Positions 26,902-40,519 of a stretch of DNA of 64,000 nucleotides are shown piece after piece. The DNA lies in the NCBI RefSeq assembly GCF_029167375.1, contig NZ_JARFTP010000013.1, positions 1 to 64,000 on the forward strand. The letters run 5' to 3'. How positions within the stretch are numbered: position 1 is the stretch's first letter; the number at the start of each line of letters is the position of its first letter. The stretch is from Tsukamurella sp. 8F. GTDB taxonomy: Bacteria > Actinomycetota > Actinomycetes > Mycobacteriales > Mycobacteriaceae. The notes beneath the pieces are model-generated. The model ran no database searches. It was not told where the DNA came from and worked only from the letters and a program-made list of their open reading frames with translations. Both the position numbers and the translations under genes were made by a program.

Positions 26902-27633
26902 ATGGATCAGGTCGTCGACGCACTGCGTGCGGCCGGGTGTGTGTTCGCGGAGGACGAGGCCTCGCTGCTGCGCCAGGCGGGAACCGGCCCCGAACTGGAC
27001 GCGATGATCGCGCGCCGGGTAGCGGGCGAGCCGCTCGAGACCATCCTCGGATGGGTGGAGTTCTGCGGCCGCCGGCTCTCGGTGGCTCCGGGGGTGTTCG
27101 TGCCCCGACGACGAACGGAGCTGCTCGCGGAGCTCGCTCGCGCGGCCGCGTCGCACACCGCAGTCGAATTGTGCTGCGGCGCAGCGCCTATAGCATCGAT
27201 GCTGGCTGCGAGGCGGCTGTTCGCCGTCGACATCGATCCTGCTGCCGCAGTCTGCGCCGAGCGGAACGCCCCGGCGGCGATCGTCCTCGTCGGCGACCTC
27301 TACGCCCCGCTCCCGCGGGAACTGCGCGGCACCACCGACCTGATCGCGGCGAACGCGCCGTACGTACCCACCGACGCGATCGCCCTCATGCCGCCCGAGG
27401 CACGGGACCACGAGCCACTACACACCCTCGACGGCGGAACCGACGGGCTCGACCTGCACCGCCGCATCGTCGCCGAGGCGCCGGAGTGGCTCTGCCCAGG
27501 CGGCACGCTGCTGATCGAGACCAGCGAGCTCCAGGCCGACGAGACGGCTGCGGCGATGCGGTCGGCGGGCTTGACCGCACGGATCGAATGCGATGTCGGT
27601 CGGTCGGCGACCGTTGCGGTCGGGGTCCGCTAG
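26902..27633 (+). CDS. HemK-like N5-glutamine S-adenosyl-L-methionine methyltransferase
   Basis: The 243-residue protein has the class I methyltransferase fold of the PrmC/HemK group. The SAM motif is ELCCGAAPIASMLA at about residue 90. The catalytic NPPY motif appears as NAPYVPTDAI. Typical PrmC features AGEPLETILGWVEFCG and FVPRRRTELL are present. The changed NPPY and smaller size place it in a putative side branch (TIGR03704-like), so the substrate may not be a release factor. It follows the YciI gene by 19 bases and ends 15 bases from the convergent terC. Confidence 0.82.
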   Translation: MDQVVDALRAAGCVFAEDEASLLRQAGTGPELDAMIARRVAGEPLETILGWVEFCGRRLSVAPGVFVPRRRTELLAELARAAASHTAVELCCGAAPIASMLAARRLFAVDIDPAAAVCAERNAPAAIVLVGDLYAPLPRELRGTTDLIAANAPYVPTDAIALMPPEARDHEPLHTLDGGTDGLDLHRRIVAEAPEWLCPGGTLLIETSELQADETAAAMRSAGLTARIECDVGRSATVAVGVR

Positions 27634-27648
27634 TCGCCGGTCTCCGGA

Positions 27649-28629
27649 TCAGGCGCTACCGGCGGCGCGCGATTTCACCAGCGACAGCACCGTGGTCACG
27701 ACCAGCACCACGACGATCACGGTGAGGGAGACGCCCGTGGAGATATCGGGGACCGCCACATGGTGGCCTCCGTTGATGAAGGGCAGCGTGTTCTCGTGCA
27801 GGGCGTGCAGAACCAGCTTCACCCCGATGAAACCGAGGATGATCGACAACCCATAGGACAGGTAGACCAACCGATCGAGCAGGCCGCCGATCAGGAAGTA
27901 CAGCTGGCGCAGGCCCATGAGCGCGAACGCGTTGGTCATGAAGACGATGTAGGCCTCGGAGGTCAGGCCGTAGATCGCGGGGATGGAGTCCAGCGCGAAC
28001 AGGACATCGGTGAACCCGATGACGACGAGCGCGAGCAGCAGCGGCGTCACGACGCGCCGCCCGTCCACGCGGGCGATGAGACGGTCGCCGTGGTACTCGT
28101 CCGTCGTCGGCAGGATCTTCTTCACGAAGGCCGCGACGCGCGACTCGCGCTCCTCCTCGGCCTCCTCGGCGTGACCGGACTCGCGTACCAGCTTCACAGC
28201 GGTGTACAGCAGGAACAGGCCGAACAGGTAGAACACCCAGCTCCATGCCGAGATCGCCGCGGCACCCACCGCTATGAACGCGCCGCGCATCACCAGGGCG
28301 AGGACGATGCCGATGAGCAGCACCTTCTGCTGATAGATCCGGGGCACCGCGAACTTCGCCATGATGATGACGAACACGAAGAGGTTGTCGACCGACAGGG
28401 CCTTCTCGGTGACGAAACCGGCGAAGAACTCGCCGCCGTATCGGGGCCCCGAGATCCACATGACGCCGAGGCCGAACACCACCGCAAGCCCGATGTAGAC
28501 GGCCGACCAGAACGCCGACTCCTTGAACGTGGGCTCGTGCGGTTTGCGCACGTGGCTGAAGAAGTCGAAGACGAACAGGCCAAGAACGACCAGGATCGAG
28601 GCCACCCACACGGTGGTAGAGACATGCAT
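27649..28629 (-). CDS. TerC/Alx-family membrane protein, probable Mn2+ exporter
   Basis: This 326-residue protein has about nine membrane helices and the TerC signatures GFVTEKALSVDNLFVFVIIM and VIGFTDVLFALDSIPAIYGL, each with a membrane-embedded Asp. TerC proteins such as Alx and MeeF/MeeY export manganese or load it onto exported enzymes. The ATG at 28629 has GGAGGT eight bases upstream, and that ribosome site is locked in a hairpin. A yybP-ykoY-type manganese riboswitch candidate precedes it, which supports a role in Mn2+ homeostasis. Longer starts upstream run through the riboswitch and are rejected. Confidence 0.9.
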   Translation of the reverse strand: MHVSTTVWVASILVVLGLFVFDFFSHVRKPHEPTFKESAFWSAVYIGLAVVFGLGVMWISGPRYGGEFFAGFVTEKALSVDNLFVFVIIMAKFAVPRIYQQKVLLIGIVLALVMRGAFIAVGAAAISAWSWVFYLFGLFLLYTAVKLVRESGHAEEAEEERESRVAAFVKKILPTTDEYHGDRLIARVDGRRVVTPLLLALVVIGFTDVLFALDSIPAIYGLTSEAYIVFMTNAFALMGLRQLYFLIGGLLDRLVYLSYGLSIILGFIGVKLVLHALHENTLPFINGGHHVAVPDISTGVSLTVIVVVLVVTTVLSLVKSRAAGSA

Positions 28630-28636
28630 TCGATAC

Positions 28637-28660
28637 ACCTCCGGTTCAGATTCCGGAGGT
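28637..28660 (-). promoter_or_regulatory. Shine-Dalgarno-sequestering hairpin of terC
   Basis: ACCTCCGG and CCGGAGGT form a perfect 8-base stem with an 8-base loop, and the 3' arm is the terC ribosome site. The 5' arm (CCTCC) can instead pair with GAGGGG in the aptamer at 28745-28750, so the two structures exclude each other. Confidence 0.7.
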
Positions 28661-28764
28661 CTCTCCCCACCGACGATGCGGTTGAACGGAGCCGGGCGGG
28701 TATCGACCCACCGTGATGACGGCCACCGCTCCGAGCGGGATACTCCCCTCACGAGTGCACCGCA
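28653..28764 (-). promoter_or_regulatory. yybP-ykoY (manganese) riboswitch candidate upstream of terC
   Basis: Read on the minus strand, the leader has GAGGGGAGTA at 28750-28741, the hallmark loop of this class. It is followed by the small hairpin CCGCT-CGG-AGCGG, then CCGTCATCACGG and a stem GGTGGGT-CGAT-ACCCGCC with CCCGGC after it. The 3' end has GAGACCTCC, as in other members, able to close P1 with GAGG. An alternative closing stem is TGCGGT/ACCGCA at 28759-28764 and 28677-28682. The gene behind it, terC, is a classic target. No covariance search was possible. Confidence 0.75.
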
Positions 28765-28837
28765 ACCTTACCAGAGCCTCGAGATCCGCTGTTACGGTCG
28801 AGTGGTTCGTTACGCAGATCACAGGAGGCATTTCCCG

Positions 28838-29356
28838 ATGCGTCGATCCCTCGCCTACGCCGTGCTCGCTGCCGCTCTCGCGGTCGGCGCCACGGCGTGC
28901 TCGAACTCCGACTCGACACCGACGTCGTCCGACTCGTCCGTCAGCAGCACGACGTCGGCCACCGCCAGCGCCTCGGCCGGCGGCACCAGTGGTGGTGGCG
29001 GAACCGCCGTCCCGGCGCCTGGAGGCAGCGATGCCGGCGGCGGTAGCGGTAGCAGCGGGGACGCGAGCGGCGGCAACGCAGGCGGCGGTACCCCGGGTGG
29101 CGGTAACGCAGGCGGCGGTGACGCCGGCACCGCGGAACCGACCGAGACTTCCGCTACCCCTACCGAGTCGGACGCACCGACCGCGAGTGAGACCCAGCCC
29201 GGAACCAGCGAAGGCAACGGCCATGGCGGGGGCGGTCACGACGGCGGCGGCCAGGGTGGGGGCGGTCATGCCGGCGGCGGCCACGGTGGCGGCGGCACCG
29301 GCGGTCATGGCGGAGGCGGTCAGCCGACCACGACCGCACCCCACGGAGGCAACTGA
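28838..29356 (+). CDS. Gly/His-rich putative lipoprotein
   Basis: This 172-residue exported protein begins MRRSLAYAVLAAALAVGATAC, with the lipobox ATAC ending a signal peptide. A Ser/Thr-rich linker follows, then Gly/Ala-rich repeats (GGGNAGGGDAG type) and a C-terminal third of HGGGGH-like units, HAGGGHGGGGTGGHGG among them. Clustered His in Gly suggests metal binding, but no domain is recognised. AGGAGG lies nine bases before the ATG. It is divergent from the riboswitch-controlled terC, which fits a role in metal handling at the cell surface; this is inference. Confidence 0.7.
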   Translation: MRRSLAYAVLAAALAVGATACSNSDSTPTSSDSSVSSTTSATASASAGGTSGGGGTAVPAPGGSDAGGGSGSSGDASGGNAGGGTPGGGNAGGGDAGTAEPTETSATPTESDAPTASETQPGTSEGNGHGGGGHDGGGQGGGGHAGGGHGGGGTGGHGGGGQPTTTAPHGGN

Positions 29357-29368
29357 CAGACGTGCAAC

Positions 29369-29412
29369 GGGGGCGCGACAGTGATCGATCACCGGCGCGC
29401 CCCTTTGCTCTT
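29369..29412. terminator. Bidirectional terminator between the lipoprotein gene and ftsK
   Basis: GGGGCGCG at 29370-29377 and CGCGCCCC at 29396-29403 form an 8-base stem around an inner perfect palindrome, GTGATCGATCAC at 29381-29392. TTTGCTCTT follows on the plus strand. It serves the convergent ends of both genes. Confidence 0.75.
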
Positions 29413-29416
29413 GCGA

Positions 29417-32065
29417 TCAGAAGTCCGGCTCGTCCTCCGGCTCGACATCGGGCTCGCCCCCGCCGCGCAGGACGGCCATGAGACCGGCGAGCTCGTCGGG
29501 CTTCACCAGGACGTCGCGTGCCTTCGACCCCTCCGAGGGCCCGACGATGTCGCGGGTCTCCATGAGGTCCATCAGGCGCCCCGCCTTGGCGAACCCGACC
29601 CGCAGCTTGCGCTGCAACATCGAGGTGGACCCGAACTGCGAGGACACGACCAGCTCGACCGCCTGCAGGAACACGTCGAGATCGTCGCCGATGTCGGGAT
29701 CGACGTCCTTCTTCTCGACCTTCGACGCCGTGACGCCGTCGGTGTAGTCGGGCTCGGCCTGCTCCTTGACGAAGTCGACGATCCCGTGGATCTCCTCGTC
29801 GGTGATGAACGCACCCTGCATGCGGATCGGCTTGCCACCCATCGGCAGGTACAGGCCGTCGCCCATGCCGATCAGCTTCTCCGCCCCGGGCTGGTCCAGG
29901 ATGACGCGCGAGTCCGTCAAAGACGACGTCGCGAACGCCAGCCGCGACGGCACGTTCGTCTTGATCAGGCCCGTAACCACATCGACGGACGGCCGCTGCG
30001 TCGCGAGCACCAGGTGGATGCCCGCCGCACGCGCCTTCTGGGTGATGCGGACGATCGCCTCCTCGACGTCGCGTGGCGCGGTCATCATCAGGTCCGCGAG
30101 CTCGTCTACGACGGCCAGAATGTACGGGTAGGGGCGGTACTCCCGCTCCGAGCCGAGCGGCGTGGTGATCTCGCCCGAACGCACCTTCTTGTTGAAGTCG
30201 TCGATGTGCCGCACCCGCGACGCCTGCATGTCCTTGTACCGCTGCTCCATCTCCTCGACCAACCAGGCGAGCGCGGCTGCCGCCTTCTTGGGGTCCGTGA
30301 TGATGGGCGTGATGAGGTGCGGGATCCCCTCATACGGCGTGAGCTCGACCATCTTGGGGTCGACCAGGATCATGCGCACCTCGTCGGGTGTGGCCCGCGC
30401 GAGCAGCGAAACCAGCATCGAGTTGACGAAACTGGACTTGCCCGAGCCGGTCGACCCTGCGACCAGCAGGTGCGGCATCTTGGCGAGGTTCGCCGACAGC
30501 ATGTCGCCGTCGATGTCCTTGCCCAGGCCGATCACAAGCGGATGCGCATCCTTGCGAGTGCTCTTGGCGGACAGCACGTCCGCGAGGCGCACCATCTCAC
30601 GGTCGGTGTTCGGCACCTCGATGCCCACAGCCGACTTGCCGGGAATCGGCGCGAGCAGGCGTACGTTGTCCGTCGCCACCGCGTACGCGATGTTGCGGTG
30701 CAGCTGGGTGATCTTCTCGACCTTCACGCCGGGACCGAGCTCCACCTCGTAACGCGTGACCGTAGGGCCGCGCGTGTAGCCGGTGACGGCGGCGTCGATC
30801 TTGAACTGCTCCATCACACCCGTGATGGATTCGATCATCGCATCGTTCGCCGAGGTCCCGGCCTTGGCCGGCTCGCCCTCGATGAGCAGGTCGGCGGGCG
30901 GTAGCTGGTAGTCGCCCTCGATGGTGCGCGCGACGGTGAAGTCTGCGGCCTTCGGTGCGGGCGGAGGCGTGTTGTCCTTCACCACGGGAGCCGGGCGACG
31001 ACGGGGCGGCGGCGGAAGCTCCGGCTCGGCGGCGATCGGCTTCGTGGCCGTGTCGGTCACGTCGGCCTCAGGCGTGATCTCCTCGGTCGGCGTGTCGTCT
31101 GCGGCGGGCCTACGGCGACGCGAACGCTTGGGCTCGGCCGGGGGCTCGTCGGGCGGGTAGCTCTCGTAGGGCGTGAGCGGGCGCTGGTCGCCGTCGTAGA
31201 GGTACGGATCCTCGGCCTCGGCCTGCTCGTCGTCGTAGTACTCGTCGTAGTCGTCGTATTGCGCATCCAGGTCGACGCCGAAGTAGAACTTGGCGCGGTC
31301 GATCAGCTCTCGCACCGTCAGGCCACTGAACAGTAGTGCCCCGAAGAGGATCACCAGCACGAGCAGGGGCACCGAGATCCAGACGGTGAAACCGTCCGTC
31401 AGCGGCCCGCCCACGACGTAGCCGAGGTAGCCGCCCGCGTGTTCGCGCCCGGCGAGCGCACGCGGGCGTCCGGACAGGATGTGCAGCAACCCGAGGAACG
31501 GCAGGATCATCAGTGCCGAACCGACGCGGTGCCGTACCCGGCTCTCCGGATTGTCCGGGTAGCGCATCAGGACCACGCCGACGACGATGCAGAGGACCGG
31601 GACGACCACCGCGAACCAACCCACGAGCGCACGCACCGCGGTCGAGAAGAAGCCGCCGATCGGCCCGCCCGCATCGAAGTAGACCGCCGCGGCCAGGACC
31701 AGCGCGACCGCATACAGGGCCAGCGCGATGCCATCGCGCGAGTGGCGGCTGCTCCGTCGACGGTCCGCCGGGATGTCCTCCGTCTGGTGCCCCCGGCCAC
31801 CGCGTACCACTCCCCCGATGCCGCGAGCCACCAGTCCCCAGGTGGCGCCTACGCCCCGACCGACGCCGCGGCCCAGGCCGTGCTTCTGCTTCTTTCCCCT
31901 GGCAGGAGCCTTGCGCTGAGGGGGGCGCGAGGCGCCACGCGTCGGTGCGGGTCGCCCGGAACGGCCGCCGGCGGCACGGGATCCCGACGCGCGCGACCCC
32001 GACGGGCGTGAACCCGAGGAGCGCGCAGACGTCGAGCGCGTGCGCGTGGTCTTCGTGGGTGCCAT
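29417..32065 (-). CDS. ftsK: DNA translocase FtsK/SpoIIIE
   Basis: This septal motor moves chromosome ends during division. It has 882 residues: a basic Ser/Arg/Gly-rich N-terminus with repeated GSR units, four membrane helices between about residues 95 and 235, an acidic linker, then the ATPase with Walker [10 protein letters not shown] at about 537-545 and Walker B-region [12 protein letters not shown]. The C-terminal gamma winged helix ([20 protein letters not shown]) reads KOPS sites. The ATG at 32065 lies seven bases after a TAAGGT box; a GTG three codons upstream is less likely. It corresponds to Rv2748c. Confidence 0.95.
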   Translation of the reverse strand: MAPTKTTRTRSTSARSSGSRPSGSRASGSRAAGGRSGRPAPTRGASRPPQRKAPARGKKQKHGLGRGVGRGVGATWGLVARGIGGVVRGGRGHQTEDIPADRRRSSRHSRDGIALALYAVALVLAAAVYFDAGGPIGGFFSTAVRALVGWFAVVVPVLCIVVGVVLMRYPDNPESRVRHRVGSALMILPFLGLLHILSGRPRALAGREHAGGYLGYVVGGPLTDGFTVWISVPLLVLVILFGALLFSGLTVRELIDRAKFYFGVDLDAQYDDYDEYYDDEQAEAEDPYLYDGDQRPLTPYESYPPDEPPAEPKRSRRRRPAADDTPTEEITPEADVTDTATKPIAAEPELPPPPRRRPAPVVKDNTPPPAPKAADFTVARTIEGDYQLPPADLLIEGEPAKAGTSANDAMIESITGVMEQFKIDAAVTGYTRGPTVTRYEVELGPGVKVEKITQLHRNIAYAVATDNVRLLAPIPGKSAVGIEVPNTDREMVRLADVLSAKSTRKDAHPLVIGLGKDIDGDMLSANLAKMPHLLVAGSTGSGKSSFVNSMLVSLLARATPDEVRMILVDPKMVELTPYEGIPHLITPIITDPKKAAAALAWLVEEMEQRYKDMQASRVRHIDDFNKKVRSGEITTPLGSEREYRPYPYILAVVDELADLMMTAPRDVEEAIVRITQKARAAGIHLVLATQRPSVDVVTGLIKTNVPSRLAFATSSLTDSRVILDQPGAEKLIGMGDGLYLPMGGKPIRMQGAFITDEEIHGIVDFVKEQAEPDYTDGVTASKVEKKDVDPDIGDDLDVFLQAVELVVSSQFGSTSMLQRKLRVGFAKAGRLMDLMETRDIVGPSEGSKARDVLVKPDELAGLMAVLRGGGEPDVEPEDEPDF

Positions 32066-32072
32066 GGCCCCC

Positions 32073-32078
32073 ACCTTA
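32073..32078 (-). promoter_or_regulatory. -10 box of a leaderless ftsK promoter
   Basis: TAAGGT followed by seven bases and the ftsK ATG. This favours the start at 32065. Confidence 0.45.
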
Positions 32079-32131
32079 TCGGCTCAGTCCCACCTGTCTC
32101 AATCGCCACACAGGTAACGAGAGCCGGACGT

Positions 32132-32749
32132 TCAGAGTGAGCGTGTGACCTTGGTCAACAGATCGATGTCGGCATCGCGGCCCTCGAAGGTGACCAGGGC
32201 GTCGTCGCGTCCGAACGCCCACATGGTGATCTCGCCGGGCGCACCTATCACCGTCACGGGATTGCCTCTGCCCGCCGTCACGACGGTGCCGTGCTCCGTC
32301 GTCAGTGAGATGCGCAGCGGTGCGCCCCGCAGGGTGAGGCGTGCGAGCCGCGCGAGCGCGGCCCGCAGGCCCTTCTCCACGCCCGGGTCGAGGTGTCGCG
32401 GGCTCCATCCGGACTTCGCGCGCCGGATGTCTTCGCAGTGCACGAAATACTCGGCGAGGTTCGCCTGCTCGTCGAAGAAACGGTACGGCGACAGTCGCGG
32501 CGGTCCCGATGCAACCTCGGACAGCAGTCGTTCGAACGAGCGAGCTGCGATGCCCGCCTGCACCCTCTCCGTATAACCGGCCAGCGGCTTGAGGAGGATT
32601 CCGGGCGCGGCGTCCAGCCGAGACTCGCGGAGCACGAGATGGGCGAGCAGTTCGCGGACCGTCCACTCGCCGCACAGCGTGGGCGCATCGGGGCCGGCCG
32701 CGCGCGCGGCCTCGACGAGGGCGGCGCGTTCGATACGTGCGGGCTTCAC
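32132..32749 (-). CDS. Mycothiol-dependent-isomerase-fold protein, TIGR03085 family
   Basis: This 205-residue protein has a DinB-like four-helix fold with the N-terminal motif DAPTLCGEWTVRELLAHLVL, whose His helps bind metal in the maleylpyruvate isomerase superfamily. A second His-containing segment, LAEYFVHCEDIRRA, and a C-terminal beta domain follow. The TIGR03085 branch has no assigned substrate. The GTG at 32749 lies seven bases after a TAAGGT box. It is downstream of no obvious partner and divergent from a secreted protein gene. Confidence 0.78.
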   Translation of the reverse strand: MKPARIERAALVEAARAAGPDAPTLCGEWTVRELLAHLVLRESRLDAAPGILLKPLAGYTERVQAGIAARSFERLLSEVASGPPRLSPYRFFDEQANLAEYFVHCEDIRRAKSGWSPRHLDPGVEKGLRAALARLARLTLRGAPLRISLTTEHGTVVTAGRGNPVTVIGAPGEITMWAFGRDDALVTFEGRDADIDLLTKVTRSL

Positions 32750-32756
32750 CCCACCG

Positions 32757-32762
32757 ACCTTA
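32757..32762 (-). promoter_or_regulatory. -10 box of a leaderless promoter for the TIGR03085 gene
   Basis: TAAGGT followed by seven bases and the GTG start; the same box and spacing as for ftsK. Confidence 0.45.
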
Positions 32763-32852
32763 TCCGTGATCCGGGGATCCGCACCGGACTGCGCGCACGC
32801 GGCGGGAGGACATCGTACGGAAAAACAACTGATGATCCAGATCACAGAGTTC

Positions 32853-32858
32853 TATCGT
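32853..32858 (+). promoter_or_regulatory. -10 box of a leaderless promoter for the secreted-protein gene
   Basis: TATCGT followed by six bases and the ATG at 32865. Confidence 0.45.
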
Positions 32859-32864
32859 TACTGC

Positions 32865-33509
32865 ATGCATCGGATGACGCGCGTCGCAGCAGCGACGGCC
32901 ACCGCCCTGCTCCTTCTCCCCCTTACGCCCGCCGCGGCCGCTCCCGCGCCGCCCGACCCGAACAAGGTCGTCATCCAGCCGTCCGACGTGCCCGCCGGGT
33001 ACCGGTACGTCCGCGCCACCGTCGGGTTCGCGGACAAGACATGGATCCCGGGGCATCCCGAGTGCCAGGCCGCGCTCGACCGCTACACCGCCCGCGGGAA
33101 GCAGGCCCGCCGGGCTGCGGCGTCGGCCATCCGCGTGGGCGACAGCGGTACATCGATCTCGATGATGGTCGACGACTTCGACTTCCTCAGCGCGATGGGC
33201 GAGGCGACGAGATCCTGCCTGACCGACACCCCGCACCCGACCGCCACCCCGACCCCGACCGCAACGGCCACCGCGCGGCCCGAGATGCCGCGCACCGCCG
33301 CGGTGGCCGTGCCCGCCGACCTCGCACGCTACGGCATGAAGGTCACCCGCTCGACCTCGGCGAAGTACACGTCGATGTCGACGCTCGCACCGATCGCGGT
33401 CCGCGGCGACTACATCACCGCGACCGCGTCCAGCACCAGCGGCGCCGACGTCACGGCGGCGTACTGGCAGGTGCTGCGGCGCCAGATCCAGCGGATCGAG
33501 GCGGGGTAG
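32865..33509 (+). CDS. Secreted protein of unknown function with a Pro/Thr linker
   Basis: This 214-residue protein starts MHRMTRVAAATATALLLLPL and has an AxA-type cleavage site after LTPAAAA, so it is exported. The mature part has two conserved-looking blocks separated by a low-complexity linker, HPTATPTPTATATARPE, at about residues 122-138. Two cysteines, in HPECQAAL and RSCLTD, could form a disulfide. The whole resembles mycobacterial small secreted proteins with a sensor-like fold (PknH-sensor or LppX-like), but no family is assigned. Its stop codon directly abuts the convergent RNase J stop. Confidence 0.72.
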   Translation: MHRMTRVAAATATALLLLPLTPAAAAPAPPDPNKVVIQPSDVPAGYRYVRATVGFADKTWIPGHPECQAALDRYTARGKQARRAAASAIRVGDSGTSISMMVDDFDFLSAMGEATRSCLTDTPHPTATPTPTATATARPEMPRTAAVAVPADLARYGMKVTRSTSAKYTSMSTLAPIAVRGDYITATASSTSGADVTAAYWQVLRRQIQRIEAG

Positions 33510-36854
<3,345 letters not shown>

Positions 36855-36855
<1 letters not shown>

Positions 36856-37652
36856 CAGACGGCGACCGCGGCCTTGATCGCCGGGTGGTGCCGATAGTCG
36901 TGGATCACCACGTCCTCGTATTCGTAGTCGAAGATGCTGTCGCGCCTGCGCAGTTCCAGCCGCGGGTACGGGTAGGGATCGCGGCTGAGCTGCTCGGTCA
37001 CCTGCGAGGTGTGGTTGTCGTAGATGTGGCAGTCGCCGCCGGTCCACACGAAGTCCCCCGGCTCCAGGCCTGCCTGCTGCGCGAACATATGCGTCAGGAG
37101 GGCGTAGGAGGCGATGTTGAACGGCACGCCGAGGAAGAGGTCCGCACTGCGCTGGTACAGCTGGCAGCTCAACCGCCCGTCGGCGACGTAGAACTGGAAG
37201 AACGCGTGGCATGGCGGCAGCGCCATCTGCGGGATCTCACCGACGTTCCATGCGGAGACGATGTTGCGTCGCGAAGTCGGGTCGGACTTCAGCAGGTCGA
37301 GGGCAGCGGCGATCTGGTCGACGTGCTCACCCGACGGTGTCGGCCAGTTGCGCCACTGCACGCCGTAGACGGGACCGAGATCCCCTTCGGGGCCGGCCCA
37401 CTCATCCCAGATCGTGACGCCGTGGTCGCGCAGCCACTCGACGTTGGAGTCGCCGCGCAGAAACCACAGCAGCTCGTAGACGATGGACTTGAGGTGCACC
37501 CTCTTGGTGGTGACGAGCGGGAATCCCTCCGACAGGTCGTAGCGCAGCTGGCGGCCGAAGACGCTCCGGGTCCCGGTGCCGGTGCGGTCGGGGCGGTGGG
37601 TCCCGTTCGCCATCACGTCGCGCAGGAGGTCCTCGTACGGCGTATCGATCAC
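36855..37652 (-). CDS. thyA: Thymidylate synthase
   Basis: ThyA methylates dUMP with methylenetetrahydrofolate. It has 265 residues, the catalytic Cys148 in [14 protein letters not shown], and the phosphate-binding Arg pair in [13 protein letters not shown]. The GTG at 37652 sits seven bases after TAGAAT, a strong -10 box, and the family N-terminus ([11 protein letters not shown]) follows directly. It heads the thyA-folA operon. Confidence 0.97.
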
Positions 37653-37659
37653 GAGCCCG

Positions 37660-37665
37660 ATTCTA
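37660..37665 (-). promoter_or_regulatory. -10 box of a leaderless thyA promoter
   Basis: TAGAAT followed by seven bases and the thyA GTG. This is the best -10 match among the leaderless candidates. The 136 bases between it and the next upstream gene hold nothing else I recognise. Confidence 0.55.
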
Positions 37666-37788
37666 CGTCGGGCGCTCCGCCGCTCCCCGCAGCGACGTTC
37701 CGCTGGCGCAGGCACAGATCACGGCCGATGCGGCGAGGCGTCGGTATATTTGCCATGCCTGAGCGGAGGGGCCGAGATCCGGACGCGG

Positions 37789-38237
37789 TCAGGCCATCAA
37801 CGACGCGGCCACGGTGCCGCCGAGTTCATGACAGGCCTCGCGATCGGCGGCGGACGGGGCACCGATCACCTCGAGCACCGCCGCGACCTGCTCGAGCCCG
37901 AGGCCGCCCGTCAGTTTCAGCACCGACGAGGCGGCTCCTGCGGTGTCGTTGTTGCCGTGCACCCAGAGGCCGAACGGACGTCCCCGCACGGCATCGAGCG
38001 ACGGGTAGTAGACGGTATCGAAGAAGTGCTTGAGAGCCCCCGACATATAGCCGAAGTTCGCGGTCGTCCCGAAGAGGTACCCGTCCGCCTCGAGGAACTC
38101 GGCCGCGGAGCACACGAGTGCCGGCCGCACGGTCACGTCGACACCGGAGATCTCGGGGTCACGTGCTCCTTCGACCACCCGCTCGAGCATCTCCCGGACG
38201 CCGGGCGACGGGGTGTGCTGCACCACCAGCAGGCCGC

Positions 38238-38241
<4 letters not shown>
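37789..38241 (-). CDS. Flavodoxin-like NAD(P)H-dependent FMN reductase (Rv2771c-like)
   Basis: This 150-residue flavoprotein has the short-chain flavodoxin fold: VVQHTPSPGVREMLERVV contains the FMN-phosphate loop, and ADGYLFGTTANFGYMSGALK is the second FMN loop. The reaction partner is unknown. The ATG overlaps the stop of the upstream membrane protein gene (ATGA), and the trio dapB, membrane protein and flavoprotein copies the M. tuberculosis order Rv2773c-Rv2772c-Rv2771c. Confidence 0.85.
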
Positions 38242-39472
<1,231 letters not shown>

Positions 39473-39473
39473 C

Positions 39474-39479
39474 TACCGT
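39474..39479 (+). promoter_or_regulatory. -10 box of a leaderless corA promoter
   Basis: TACCGT followed by seven bases and the corA ATG at 39487. The in-frame GTG at 39478 would overlap this box and is less likely. Confidence 0.45.
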
Positions 39480-39486
39480 GGCGCGC

Positions 39487-40446
39487 ATGAAGGTGACCAC
39501 GTACGCCTGGCAAGGGGGCGCGCAGACGCATGCCCCGGAGGGCCTCGACGACGTGCTGGGCCTCGTCGAGGACCCCGACGTCCTGGTGTGGGCGGACCTA
39601 CTGGATCCGACCGAGGAAGACCTCCGCCCTCTCGCCGACGCCCTGCGCCTCGACCCGCACGCCATAGAGGACGCGCTGACACAGCACGAGCGACCCAAGG
39701 CGGTCCGCTACGGCGACGTGACGTTCTGCACGTTGTACGCGGTCTCCGACCGCGGCGTACTGGCCCGCATCTCGATGTTCGCGATGCGCGGCGGGCTCAT
39801 CACCGTGCGGCTCGGACAGAGTCTGGACCTCGACGAGATCGCACACGACTTCTCTGAGAACCCGGATTTCCAGCGGTTCGGTTGCCGCGCGCTGGAACTC
39901 ACGCTTCTCGATGCGGTGGTGGACGGCTACACCGCACGCGTGACCGCCGTCGACGAGCAGCTCGACGACCTCGAGTCGATCCTGTTCGAGAACCACATGG
40001 GCAAGCGCATCGCGACGGACACGTTCGCGCTGCACAAGCAGGTCGGCACGCTCCGGCGTGTGGTGCTGCCGGTACGGGACATCGCGGGGTCACTCGTCCG
40101 CCGGACCGCAGCCGACGAGGGCCTGCGCGAGCTCCTGCCATACGCGGAGGACGTCTACGACCACACCATGCGCGCGGCGGACTGGGTCGAGGGTCTGCGC
40201 GATGCGGTCGAATCCGTGCGCTCGACCAATCTGGCGCTCATGGACTACCAGATGAACGCCGTGATGAAGAAGTTGACGTCATGGGCTGCGATCATCGCGG
40301 TGCCGACCCTGATCACCGGCTACTACGGCATGAACGTGCCGTATCCGGGCGACGGGAAGTCGATCGGATACTGGTCCAGTGTGATCGCGATGGTCGTATT
40401 GGTCGCCGTCCTGTACATAGCGTTCCGGCGCCGCAACTGGCTGTAG
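39487..40446 (+). CDS. corA: CorA-family magnesium/cobalt channel
   Basis: This 319-residue protein has a large N-terminal cytosolic alpha/beta domain, a long stalk helix, and two C-terminal membrane helices. The pore signature YYGMNVPYPG ends the first helix. It probably carries Mg2+ or related divalent ions down their gradient. The final tail is basic (FRRRNWL). It is divergent from dapB and followed by a hairpin terminator. Confidence 0.92.
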   Translation: MKVTTYAWQGGAQTHAPEGLDDVLGLVEDPDVLVWADLLDPTEEDLRPLADALRLDPHAIEDALTQHERPKAVRYGDVTFCTLYAVSDRGVLARISMFAMRGGLITVRLGQSLDLDEIAHDFSENPDFQRFGCRALELTLLDAVVDGYTARVTAVDEQLDDLESILFENHMGKRIATDTFALHKQVGTLRRVVLPVRDIAGSLVRRTAADEGLRELLPYAEDVYDHTMRAADWVEGLRDAVESVRSTNLALMDYQMNAVMKKLTSWAAIIAVPTLITGYYGMNVPYPGDGKSIGYWSSVIAMVVLVAVLYIAFRRRNWL

Positions 40447-40496
40447 CAGGGCGACCGACCCACGATGGAGTCCAGGAGCAGTGGGCACGCGCAATC

Positions 40497-40519
40497 GGGA
40501 CCGAGCGATCGGTGCCTTT
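40497..40519 (+). terminator. GNRA-loop hairpin terminator after corA
   Basis: GGGACCGA-GCGA-TCGGTGCC folds into an eight-position stem with one G-G mismatch and a GCGA tetraloop, followed by TTT. It starts 50 bases after the corA stop and touches the end of the convergent glycosidase gene. Confidence 0.6.

Noticed and set aside
28677-29356. Gly-rich repeats read as a PE_PGRS-like protein
   Set aside because: There is no PE domain; the protein has a lipobox signal peptide and His-containing Gly runs instead.
29381-30904. A 507-codon open frame antisense to ftsK
   Set aside because: It is a mirror of the FtsK motor domain, has no ribosome site or motif, and would begin inside the terminator.
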